This document shows, in pieces, positions 1 through 6,816 of a stretch of 37,915 nt of DNA. The notes below the pieces were generated by a model that was given only the letters and a program-made list of their open reading frames with translations, was not told the DNA's origin and made no database searches. The stretch covers positions 1 to 37,915 of IMG/VR virus record IMGVR_UViG_3300035184_001096; one strand, given 5' to 3'. How positions within the stretch are numbered: position 1 is the stretch's first letter; each line of letters begins with the position of its first letter. The DNA is from a virus. The position numbers were made by a program, and so were the translations under genes.

Positions 1-104
1 ACAGAGCTAAAAAATACAGAATCCGTATCAATGTATATGTTAGAATCCACTTGCCCACTTGCATCAGTTACAATAGTATCTCTATAAATTTTCTTTATCT
101 TCAT
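1..104 (-). CDS. Truncated ORF with YIDTDSV motif (5' end only)
   Basis: Only the first 34 or so codons are inside the window; the gene continues past the left edge. ATG is at 104-102, 13 nt after the stop of the preceding gene, with an A-rich leader and no Shine-Dalgarno. The peptide begins MKIKKIYRDT and contains NIYIDTDSVFFSS. The string YIDTDSV looks like motif C of family B DNA polymerases (usual form YxDTDS, with two catalytic aspartates). A T4-type polymerase with its own YIDTDSC lies at the right end of the window, so this would be a second one. The match is short and could be chance: other proteins, including beta-rich structural proteins, can contain such a string. That it is a coding region is fairly likely; the function is open. 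Confidence 0.5.
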   Translation of the reverse strand, partial: MKIKKIYRDTIVTDASGQVDSNIYIDTDSVFFSS

Positions 105-117
105 TTTTTATTATAAT

Positions 118-723
118 TTATGATACTCCATCTGAGAAATCAATTGCCATTTGCTTTGCATCTTCTAAAGTGTTTGCAATCCACTCACCTTTACCAAAAG
201 TTTTTGGATATGGTTCAAATTCTCTTCTATGTGTTCCTCTTGTTGATTCATTTGGCACTTTATCATCATAATCATATTCAACCAAAACCCCCAAAACACC
301 AGCTTCTGTATGTTCTTTTACAGTAGCATTTATTTTATAAGTGTCACCCATATCATTATCACCATACCAATTTAGGTTTTCTTCTGCAAAATCTATTTTA
401 TTAGATGCTGAATATCCACAATTCCCTTTCTTACATTCACTACCAATACCAAAACCATATAGTGCTCTATGTGACCACCCATACCATTTTTGTTCGATTG
501 GATTGAATCCAATACTAGCAACCCCACTATCTTTTCTAGCTTGGATTTGTTCACTTATTCCATATTTAAATAAGAACTTTAATGAGTTTTCCACTCCAAC
601 TCTAGTTAAGTAAGAACCATCTACGTTTGAGTAATAGATTTTACCATCATCATCTGGTATGTTACTATCTCCGATTGTAGATATTGAATCAATAAACTTT
701 TGTAATTTTTTCGTAACCTTCAT
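118..723 (-). CDS. Conserved phage protein of unknown function (GWSHRA motif)
   Basis: A 201-residue soluble protein. It starts MKVTKKLQKFIDSIS and holds a central YGWSHRALYGFGIGS segment followed by CKKGNCGYS. The C-terminal region (FGKGEWIANTLEDAKQMAIDF) looks like a small alpha/beta unit. I associate the GWSHRA-type segment with uncharacterised proteins of marine and T4-like phages, but that is memory and not a search. No catalytic motif is evident. It has its own CTTATATAAT promoter-like element at 740-749 and is cut off from the upstream gene by a strong terminator at 768-796, so it is probably transcribed separately from the late tail genes. Fourteen bases separate it from the next ORF. 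Confidence 0.75.
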   Translation of the reverse strand: MKVTKKLQKFIDSISTIGDSNIPDDDGKIYYSNVDGSYLTRVGVENSLKFLFKYGISEQIQARKDSGVASIGFNPIEQKWYGWSHRALYGFGIGSECKKGNCGYSASNKIDFAEENLNWYGDNDMGDTYKINATVKEHTEAGVLGVLVEYDYDDKVPNESTRGTHRREFEPYPKTFGKGEWIANTLEDAKQMAIDFSDGVS

Positions 724-739
724 TTTGTTTAATTTAATA

Positions 740-749
740 ATTATATAAG
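740..749 (-). promoter_or_regulatory. CTTATATAAT promoter-like element (non-late class)
   Basis: CTTATATAAT reads on the minus strand 16 nt before the start codon at 723. The same ten bases precede the gp44, gp55 and gp41 genes. It lies directly downstream of the terminator at 768-796, as expected for a new transcription unit. The leader that follows ends in AAACAAAATG. Confidence 0.5.
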
Positions 750-767
750 GAATTCTAGTCTTGTTTC

Positions 768-796
768 AAAAAAAAGCCCAGAATTAACTGGGCTTT
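768..796 (-). terminator. Rho-independent terminator
   Basis: On the minus strand the arms AAAGCCCAG / CTGGGCTTT (788-796 and 773-781) form a perfect 9-bp stem with a six-base loop, followed by a run of T. It ends the transcript of the membrane/coiled-coil gene at 828-1220. Confidence 0.88.
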
Positions 797-827
797 GAAG
801 TTCTTTATTACGGTTGGTTTTAATTAA

Positions 828-1220
828 TTATTGTTTATTGAGTTCGTTCTCTAAAGTTACTTGAACTTCTGATACTTGATGCTGTAGTTTTTCTATTGCA
901 TGTTGAATTAAATCAGCAAAATTAGAATTTTCATTAAATTTAGAATCACATCTTGATTCCATTTTATCAGTTCGACTGTCAACATACTTATATAGTTCTT
1001 CTATTTGTTTGTCGGCTCTATCAATTTCTTGATCGATTCTACGATCTAACTGATCTTCATTTTTACCTGTTTCAGTTTCTATATCATTAATGACATACTG
1101 TAGGTCTTCTACTTCTTTATAAAGGTTTTTAACTTGTGATTTAGTCTTAAACATAACAACCACTGCAATTGGTAATGCAACGATCACTATACCTAAAACA
1201 AATGCTATTATTTGTTCCAT
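828..1220 (-). CDS. Membrane-anchored coiled-coil protein
   Basis: A 130-residue protein with one N-terminal hydrophobic segment (about residues 4-24, IIAFVLGIVIVALPIAVVVM). A long charged helix follows (about 28-130) that reads as coiled coil, for example VEDLQYVINDIETETGKNEDQLDRR. The topology suggests a single-pass membrane anchor with a cytoplasmic or periplasmic rod. In position it is the last gene of the tail unit. A lysis role (spanin or holin partner) or a virion role are both possible, and nothing in the sequence decides. The start is preceded by AAAACAAAACAAAT. It has an upstream CCATATATAA element and a strong terminator downstream. Confidence 0.8.
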   Translation of the reverse strand: MEQIIAFVLGIVIVALPIAVVVMFKTKSQVKNLYKEVEDLQYVINDIETETGKNEDQLDRRIDQEIDRADKQIEELYKYVDSRTDKMESRCDSKFNENSNFADLIQHAIEKLQHQVSEVQVTLENELNKQ

Positions 1221-1263
1221 ATTTGTTTTGTTTTATTTTTACCGTAATTTCAAAGAACAGTAA

Positions 1264-1273
1264 TTATATATGG
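1264..1273 (-). promoter_or_regulatory. Late-promoter-like element (CCATATATAA)
   Basis: CCATATATAA is a variant of the GATATATAA element found before most morphogenesis genes. It lies 43 nt before the start at 1220, somewhat farther than the usual 18-33 nt. Confidence 0.4.
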
Positions 1274-1291
1274 AAGTTTAAAAAAGTTTCA

Positions 1292-4200
1292 TTAATTAAA
1301 CCAACTCTTAGATCCGCTCTTAACAATAAGGGGTTCGTCTAATCTAGATTCTAATAATTGGATAGCTTTTACGACAGCAGACATATCTCCTCCAGATTTG
1401 GCTTCTCCACCTCCAGATTTCGGTGCATCAAATGCTGGGCTAGCTCCTGCAGGTTTAGTAGCACCTTCAGTACTTGTACCTCCTCCAGTAGATTCAATCA
1501 TTTCAGCAAGTTTATAAATTGCAGCTGCTAGTTGTTCAGACATATTATTTATAGCATCTTCAGTTTTAGAAAGATGTGTAAGTCCTGCAAACATTTCAGT
1601 TGTCAATTCTAATTTTTCTGGATCAAACGCGTTAATGGCGTCTTTATATTTTACAAAGTCTTCAACATAGTTACCAAATGATTGAGTAAACTTTTCAAAT
1701 GGATCAACCTGTTCTGCAATTGCTTTTAAGAATTTTGCAGTTTCTTCTAATGGATTTGAACCCTTTCCAAATAATCCTCCAGCGGCAAGAGTTTGTTCAC
1801 CCTTTGCAAGTGCTCCTATAATTGCTCCAATTCTGGCAGATGCTCCTTCTGGTGTCCATTTATCAGACATTAATTCTTGTGCTGCGCTGGCTATATCCTT
1901 TATAGGTTTTGATATCATTTTAGCGATGTCAGCTCCTTTTTCTATTGATGATGCTGAGAACCAACCACCATCATCTTCTCCTCCTAGTTTTTTAAAGATA
2001 CCTACAAGACCTCCAGAACCATCACTACCTAATAAGATTTGTTTAATATTTTCTTCTACCTTTTTAAGACTAGCTGCCATTCCAGTATGAGAAACCCAAC
2101 CGATTGCTTTACCGTCTTTATCCCACTTATTTGCAAATCTAAGTTCTGCCATGTTTTTGACACCCTCTGCAAGATCTTTAATAGGAGTACCAATTCCTTG
2201 GATCATTTCCTTTCCTTTTTCGTAATCTGTACTACCAAACAATCCACCATCTGGTCCTCCGGCTTTACCTATATTAGATAACATGCCTACTAAACCTCCG
2301 GATCCATTCTCACCTAAGAGAATCATTGTCATATTTGCTGATACCTTCTTAACAGCTCCCGGGATATCTACTGTTTCAAATTCTATTGGTTTTCCTTCTT
2401 TATCGTATTTAGTAGGGAACTTAAGGTTTGCCATTGCTTGGAATCCTAATGCAATTCCTGTTAAAGCGTCTCCCATTCCCTGTACTGCAGAAATACCATC
2501 AGATACTGGTGATGAACTTATAGAAAATAGAGATCTTTTACCACCTGGGTATTTTAAGCCTATTCTTCCGAATACCTCAGCAAGCACGCTTGTTATTATT
2601 CCTGCGTTCTTTGCTACCTTTTCAGGTGCGTCAGATGACATTGTTTCAAATTCTATTGGTTTACCGTTTTTATCGTATTTAGTAGGGAACTTAAGGTTTG
2701 CCATGTTTTGAAAACCAACTGCTATCCCTGTTAAAGCGTCTCCCATACCCATTACTGCTGAAATACCATCAGCTACTGCATTGGATCCGCCGGTTCCAAA
2801 GACCGCGCTCATTAAACTGGTCTTACCACCTTTCATTTGTCTTCCTACTTTCGCAAAAGTCGTTGATAATGTATCTACTATTATGTTAACATTCTCTCCT
2901 AATTTAGATAAGTCAGCAGTTGCTGCTATTTTTTGGAATTGTTGAATTCCCATACCAATTGAAACAAGAACCTTACCAGCATCTCTTAAAGCGAGTACGC
3001 CAATAGCAATTCCAGCTGCGGTCCAAGGAGCCATTACAAATGAATAACCTACAGATTGAATAGCGTATTCCATTTTTGACATCATTCTACCACCACCGAA
3101 TCCAAATGTAGATTCTGTAACATGTCCTGAATCTGCAAGAATACCATCGGTTCCTTGTAGTGCCGTATTCATTGATGCTAATCCCTTTCCAATTTTGATT
3201 AAGGCGATACCGGCTATTACTAATGCGCCTGCACCTAATGCTATAGGTATTGTTAAAATACCAGCTGCTGCGAATGTTGCTGCTATAGCTCCAATTACTA
3301 GTGCCATGACTTTAACATTTTCTGTAGACATACCCTTTGTGGTTTCAGCCATTTTCGATACCCCAGGTGCTAGCACGAGAAGTGCAATACCTGCGATTAT
3401 CATCGATGCGGCACCGAGCGATATAAATCCAGCTGCTAAACCAGCAACTCCCATTACAACTCCTATTCCAGTGATTAATGCAAGTATACCTAAACCTGTT
3501 GGTATGTCTGGTGCTGCTTCTGCCATTAACGATATACCAAAACCAAGTACTATTAGTGCGAAACCTGCGACTATAAGAGCTATAGCTCCTTTAAAAATGC
3601 TGACTGCTTGTTTTCCAACTAAATTAAATAATACCGCGGTTCCACCGATTAATAGACCAGTAATAAGTAATGATTTCATGGGATCTCCATTCATACCTAA
3701 TATCGCTTCAGCTAATACAATAGATGCTGCAAGAATTACAATAGAAAGTCCAGCCGTCAACAGTGCTCTTGCTGTCTTTTTCATTGATTTATCAAGTTGC
3801 ATCTTATCCATTATCATAAATAATACTGCAACACCTAAAACAGCCATTCCGACCAGTAGTACTGTTTGGAATGGATCTCCTAGTAGATTTATAATTAAAC
3901 TAAATAATACAAGTGCAGCTGCTAGCATTATAATAGCCTTACCTGCAATTAGAAGAGCTCTAGCAACATGTCGGATTGATTTATCTATCTTCATCATGTC
4001 TATTAATTTAAAAACTAGAGCCATACCTAAGAGTATCATAGCAACCATAGGAAGCGCCTTTAGCGCGAATACAGCTATTAACCCTGAAAGAGCAATCATT
4101 GAAACGAACATAAATATACCAATTCCAACCATTCTTAACATTATAAATGTCTGTAACAGCTTTTTCTTTGGCATTAATTTGCCAACAAGCGATAGAGTTC

Positions 4201-4669
4201 CTAAGATCATCATTAATGTTAATCCTAAAATTGGAGCAACAACAGCTGCGACAATTAATAATGGAGTAGCTAATACTAACCATCCTGCGAATTTAAATAT
4301 TGATTTACCAACTCCTTCAAGTAACATAAGCCCTACAGTAAGAGCCTCCATCTTAGCCTTTATTTGCTCAGGTTCCTCAAAGTTTTTTAGAGCATCTGCA
4401 ATTAAATTAAGCCCCTTTCCAATTGCGGATAATTTTTTGCCACCAATAAGACCCATCAGAACAGCGCTCTTTGCCTTAGCTCCCATCTTTCCCTTTTGAG
4501 AAACTCTGGTGTTCTTTTCTATCTGTTTAAGTGTAGTTAGCATTTGAGAGAATATCTCAAACATACCACCGCCTTTAGAAACAGATGTAGCCATGCTCGT
4601 CATAGACGAAGACATGGCTCCCTGATTATCTGCAGTTAATTTTTCAAAAGGTGAACTGAACATTCCCAT
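1292..4669 (-). CDS. Very large hydrophobic protein, candidate tail tape measure
   Basis: An 1125-residue protein. Residues 1-110 are mixed and helical. About 110-560 is a long run of hydrophobic helices broken by short basic linkers (MMKIDKSIRHVARALL, MDKMQLDKSMKKTARALL: two related units). About 590-930 holds four related units of roughly 90 residues; two share MANLKFPTKYDK and MGDALTGIA. The C-terminus (1085-1125) is Gly/Ser-rich and ends KSGSKSWFN. The position directly after gp26/gp51-like tail-assembly genes, the size and the repeats all fit a tape-measure protein, whose length sets tail length; many phage tape measures have such membrane-like segments. T4's own tape measure gp29 is about half as long. 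Direct similarity to gp29 is not visible, so the call rests on size, composition and context. It has its own late-type element upstream. Confidence 0.65.
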   Translation of the reverse strand: MGMFSSPFEKLTADNQGAMSSSMTSMATSVSKGGGMFEIFSQMLTTLKQIEKNTRVSQKGKMGAKAKSAVLMGLIGGKKLSAIGKGLNLIADALKNFEEPEQIKAKMEALTVGLMLLEGVGKSIFKFAGWLVLATPLLIVAAVVAPILGLTLMMILGTLSLVGKLMPKKKLLQTFIMLRMVGIGIFMFVSMIALSGLIAVFALKALPMVAMILLGMALVFKLIDMMKIDKSIRHVARALLIAGKAIIMLAAALVLFSLIINLLGDPFQTVLLVGMAVLGVAVLFMIMDKMQLDKSMKKTARALLTAGLSIVILAASIVLAEAILGMNGDPMKSLLITGLLIGGTAVLFNLVGKQAVSIFKGAIALIVAGFALIVLGFGISLMAEAAPDIPTGLGILALITGIGVVMGVAGLAAGFISLGAASMIIAGIALLVLAPGVSKMAETTKGMSTENVKVMALVIGAIAATFAAAGILTIPIALGAGALVIAGIALIKIGKGLASMNTALQGTDGILADSGHVTESTFGFGGGRMMSKMEYAIQSVGYSFVMAPWTAAGIAIGVLALRDAGKVLVSIGMGIQQFQKIAATADLSKLGENVNIIVDTLSTTFAKVGRQMKGGKTSLMSAVFGTGGSNAVADGISAVMGMGDALTGIAVGFQNMANLKFPTKYDKNGKPIEFETMSSDAPEKVAKNAGIITSVLAEVFGRIGLKYPGGKRSLFSISSSPVSDGISAVQGMGDALTGIALGFQAMANLKFPTKYDKEGKPIEFETVDIPGAVKKVSANMTMILLGENGSGGLVGMLSNIGKAGGPDGGLFGSTDYEKGKEMIQGIGTPIKDLAEGVKNMAELRFANKWDKDGKAIGWVSHTGMAASLKKVEENIKQILLGSDGSGGLVGIFKKLGGEDDGGWFSASSIEKGADIAKMISKPIKDIASAAQELMSDKWTPEGASARIGAIIGALAKGEQTLAAGGLFGKGSNPLEETAKFLKAIAEQVDPFEKFTQSFGNYVEDFVKYKDAINAFDPEKLELTTEMFAGLTHLSKTEDAINNMSEQLAAAIYKLAEMIESTGGGTSTEGATKPAGASPAFDAPKSGGGEAKSGGDMSAVVKAIQLLESRLDEPLIVKSGSKSWFN
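2371..2507. repeat. 270-bp-spaced direct repeat in tape-measure candidate, copy A
   Basis: This segment and 2641-2777 are near copies, exactly 270 bp (90 codons) apart. A 35-base core, at 2400-2434 and 2670-2704, is identical. They encode the MANLKFPTKYDK units, so the duplication is recent enough to show at DNA level. Confidence 0.85.
2641..2777. repeat. 270-bp-spaced direct repeat in tape-measure candidate, copy B
   Basis: Partner of 2371-2507. Two further units in the same gene (around 1870-2240) match at protein level only (MAELRFANKWDK and a weaker copy), which points to stepwise tandem growth of this region. Confidence 0.85.
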
Positions 4670-4699
4670 TCATTCTATAGTATTTTTTATATAGTAGTA

Positions 4700-4710
4700 T
4701 TATATATATT
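4700..4710 (-). promoter_or_regulatory. Late-promoter-like element (AATATATATAA)
   Basis: An AT-rich variant of the GATATATAA element, 30 nt before the start at 4669. It overlaps the stop codon of the upstream gene at 4709. The match is loose. Confidence 0.35.
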
Positions 4711-4948
4711 AGAATTTCGGCATTGAAATTTTTGGCATTTTCATTCCACCACCTGACATTCCAGGCATTTTTGGAGGTTTCATACTACTCATCATTCCTT
4801 TTTGCTGAGCTGACATTTGATCGGTTTGATCTGAATTATCTGAATTTTGTTTCTTCAGAACATCTGCCATATCTTTAACATAATACCAATACTCGTAGTA
4901 ATCTAAAGCTTCAATCTCTGAAGGCTGAAGCTTTAGATGGTATATCAT
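4709..4948 (-). CDS. Small tail-assembly protein, gp51-like or second chaperone frame
   Basis: I choose the ATG at 4948 (MIYHLKLQPSEIEALDYYEY), giving 79 residues. The frame is open farther upstream, to 5047, but that part overlaps the end of the gp26-like gene and codes for unlikely residues. The N-terminal half is helical. The C-terminal half is rich in Met, Pro, Gly and Lys (PPKMPGMSGGGMKMPK). T4 places gene 51 next to gene 26, and this gene sits between a gp26-like gene and the tape-measure candidate, where many tailed phages encode tail-assembly chaperones. It could be translated independently or as a +1 frameshift extension of the gp26-like protein, since the upstream gene ends CTT CTT TAA. 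It is much shorter than T4 gp51, so the family name is tentative. Confidence 0.6.
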   Translation of the reverse strand: MIYHLKLQPSEIEALDYYEYWYYVKDMADVLKKQNSDNSDQTDQMSAQQKGMMSSMKPPKMPGMSGGGMKMPKISMPKF

Positions 4949-4961
4949 ATAGAACTTAGTT

Positions 4962-5909
4962 TTAAAGAAGTTCTCCAGTGATATCTGAAATAACGAAAAG
5001 AGATTTGAGTCCGTCACGAAAATTAATAGGTACGAGGACCTCCTCATCCTCGTGCTGTACTAGCATTTCGGGTTTAATACCAACTCTCATCTTTTCAGCG
5101 AGTCTATAAACCAACATATATTTTCTTTCGTTCCATCCTTGAAATTCGATTTCACCTTGGAAGATTGCTTTTTCATTAAAGCCTCTCCAGTCTTTTTGTA
5201 TATAAGGAAGTATTTGTAGGAATGATTGATCCCATTGACCTCCGTTTATTTGTTTTGTTTTGATATAATCAGTGATTACCTCCATAATACCAATAGTCGG
5301 AGGAGACATGTCTATAATACCAAATGATTTTGTTTCGATATTAAAGGTTCTTGCCTCATGCGAATAGTATTTAGATATATCCTCTGGTACATCTGAGATT
5401 TGGAAATATTTAGCTGAAATCTCAGCATCAAATTCTACACCGTCTTTATCTCTTGCTTTAGTGATTAATTTATTCTCAGGTTCTGGGAATGTTAAATCTC
5501 TAATTGAAAGTAAAATATAGAAACGATCTTCTTCTAAAATATCTTTATAAGAAAGTTTCTTCTTTCCTGAAAAGATTCTAACACAGTTCTTTACTATGTA
5601 GTTTAGTTTTTCCTCCATGTCTACTAAGTTGTTTTCATCTACAATAGAGAAATTTCTAATCTCTCCAACTTTAGCAGCTCTAACACTAATAATAGCATCG
5701 TCTGGATAGAATCTTCCGCCAGATGGAAGTCCTACAGCATCAACAGCATGGTATCCTAAATGGACATCAGCGTCTTGTGCTTTCTGGTTAGAATATCTGT
5801 CCATGTTGACAGATCCTAAATTTACTGGCTCGTTAGTACTTGAATTCTCTGTAGCGTCAACAATATCTTTGTATTGTTCGTCTAAATTAATTTCCTTGTC
5901 TTTGCTCAT
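4962..5909 (-). CDS. Baseplate hub / tail-assembly protein, T4 gp26-like
   Basis: A 315-residue soluble protein with a low-complexity acidic N-terminus (1-45). The conserved-looking part follows: GLPSGGRFYPDDA (about 60-72), VKNCVR, DRFYILLSIRDLTFP (about 127-141) and DMSPPTIGIMEVITDYI (about 200-217). The pattern resembles T4 base-plate protein gp26 and its relatives, which act in hub and tail assembly. It is longer than T4 gp26 (about 208 residues). The neighbours support this: the tube and sheath genes lie upstream, and a gp51-like gene and the tape-measure candidate lie downstream. It starts 2 nt after the stop of the small RHH-like gene. Its end is notable: the last sense codon is CTT, directly followed by TAA, with the downstream gene in the +1 frame. 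Confidence 0.6.
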   Translation of the reverse strand: MSKDKEINLDEQYKDIVDATENSSTNEPVNLGSVNMDRYSNQKAQDADVHLGYHAVDAVGLPSGGRFYPDDAIISVRAAKVGEIRNFSIVDENNLVDMEEKLNYIVKNCVRIFSGKKKLSYKDILEEDRFYILLSIRDLTFPEPENKLITKARDKDGVEFDAEISAKYFQISDVPEDISKYYSHEARTFNIETKSFGIIDMSPPTIGIMEVITDYIKTKQINGGQWDQSFLQILPYIQKDWRGFNEKAIFQGEIEFQGWNERKYMLVYRLAEKMRVGIKPEMLVQHEDEEVLVPINFRDGLKSLFVISDITGELL

Positions 5910-5911
5910 AT

Positions 5912-6127
5912 TTATTTATCTTTAAGTTTTTTGATATTTGCTTTGTCCCAGGGTTTAATATCATTCCCTTTTTTATTAATTTCAATTCGAATAATGTCTC
6001 TAATGAAAGCTGATACTGATACTGGACGTTGTCCTGTTTCAATTGCTTCGTTAAGGATTATCCGATTAATCATAGTTACTTCGTCTTCAGACAATAGAAC
6101 TTGTAACTTTTTAGTCAGTTTATCCAT
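5912..6127 (-). CDS. Small protein, possible ribbon-helix-helix DNA-binding protein
   Basis: A 71-residue basic protein. It begins MDKLTKKLQVLLSEDEVTMI, then continues with helices and PVSVSAFIRDIIRIEI. The strand-helix-helix order and the VSAFIRDIIR segment recall ribbon-helix-helix (CopG/Arc-type) regulators, which bind DNA as dimers. This is pattern recognition and not a family assignment. It follows the terminator after the tube gene and reads into the gp26-like gene with a 2-nt gap. It could be a late-stage regulator or simply a small structural protein. Confidence 0.6.
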   Translation of the reverse strand: MDKLTKKLQVLLSEDEVTMINRIILNEAIETGQRPVSVSAFIRDIIRIEINKKGNDIKPWDKANIKKLKDK

Positions 6128-6164
6128 TTATTATTATTATATTATTATATTATGTATTAGTTTC

Positions 6165-6203
6165 ATAAAAATAGGGAATAATTCCAGAGAACTATCCCCT
6201 ATT
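6165..6203 (-). terminator. Rho-independent terminator after the tube gene
   Basis: On the minus strand the arms AATAGGGGATA and TATTCCCTATT pair over 11 bp with one G-U pair, then TTTATG follows. It lies 19 nt after the stop of the tail-tube gene. Confidence 0.75.
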
Positions 6204-6221
6204 GTTGTTGTTTTAGATTTA

Positions 6222-6776
6222 TTATGCTAATACTTCTTTAAACGTATCACATCTCCATCCAATTTCTAATTGAGCAGGATCTGCAGATTCGTAAGAAAGG
6301 TCGTTAGTAAACGGAGCACCTGAAGTTATGAAACAGTCTTCTAAAGTTACTGTTCTATAAATATCTCCAGCTCTGTTAAACTGTACGATTACAATTGTTC
6401 CAACGTAATCCTTCTTAAGTCCCATAGCACCAGTCTGTGGGTCATATTGTGAATTATACCATTGTCTAATTGATTTGTATAAGTATGCTTGGTTTGCTTC
6501 GTTCAAGTTTAACGAGAAGTTGATTGTGATATCAACAGCTGTTTCACTTGGCATACCAGCGTACGAACGAGTAGAGAATTTGTATTTTTGTGCAACTGCA
6601 TCTACTCCTTTGTATAATTCTAATCCTGAGATTGAATTTACATGTTGAAGCATTAGTGGTGCATCTGCAACACCAGCTGGAGGAAGTATAGTTACCTCAA
6701 ACAGGTTAGCCTGAACTGGTTCAAACTGTCTACCTTGTCTACTTGTCTGATCTTGTGAATAATGTGGTAAAGCCAT
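6222..6776 (-). CDS. 19: Tail tube protein, gp19-like
   Basis: A 184-residue protein forming the stacked rings of the inner tail tube. The family pattern is visible: an N-terminal NLFEVTI strand after a polar arm, a central FSTRSYAGMP loop, DITINFSLNLNEA, and a C-terminal LEIGWRCDTFKEV strand. T4 gp19 has 163 residues, so the length fits. It lies immediately after the sheath gene, as in T4 (18-19). The start ATGGCTTTACC has alanine as second codon, as in several abundant virion proteins here. It has a GATATATAA element 23 nt upstream and its own terminator downstream, suggesting high separate expression. Confidence 0.88.
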   Translation of the reverse strand: MALPHYSQDQTSRQGRQFEPVQANLFEVTILPPAGVADAPLMLQHVNSISGLELYKGVDAVAQKYKFSTRSYAGMPSETAVDITINFSLNLNEANQAYLYKSIRQWYNSQYDPQTGAMGLKKDYVGTIVIVQFNRAGDIYRTVTLEDCFITSGAPFTNDLSYESADPAQLEIGWRCDTFKEVLA

Positions 6777-6799
6777 GTTATTTTATATTGTTTATTTTT

Positions 6800-6808
6800 T
6801 TATATATC
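6800..6808 (-). promoter_or_regulatory. Late promoter element GATATATAA (tube)
   Basis: An exact GATATATAA on the minus strand, 23 nt before the tube start at 6776. Confidence 0.65.
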
Positions 6809-6816
6809 TTTAAATA

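Noticed and set aside
3195-4499. A 434-codon open frame on the plus strand opposite the tape-measure candidate
   Set aside because: It is rich in Ile, Ala, Pro and Asn as expected from the antisense of hydrophobic codons, lacks an initiation context, and lies fully opposite a gene with clear repeats and context.
4949-5047. Upstream extension of the gp51-like gene to an ATG at 5047
   Set aside because: It would overlap 86 nt of the gp26-like gene; the 33 extra residues mirror that gene in another frame. It is relevant only if the +1 shift is real, and then only the last few codons would be used.
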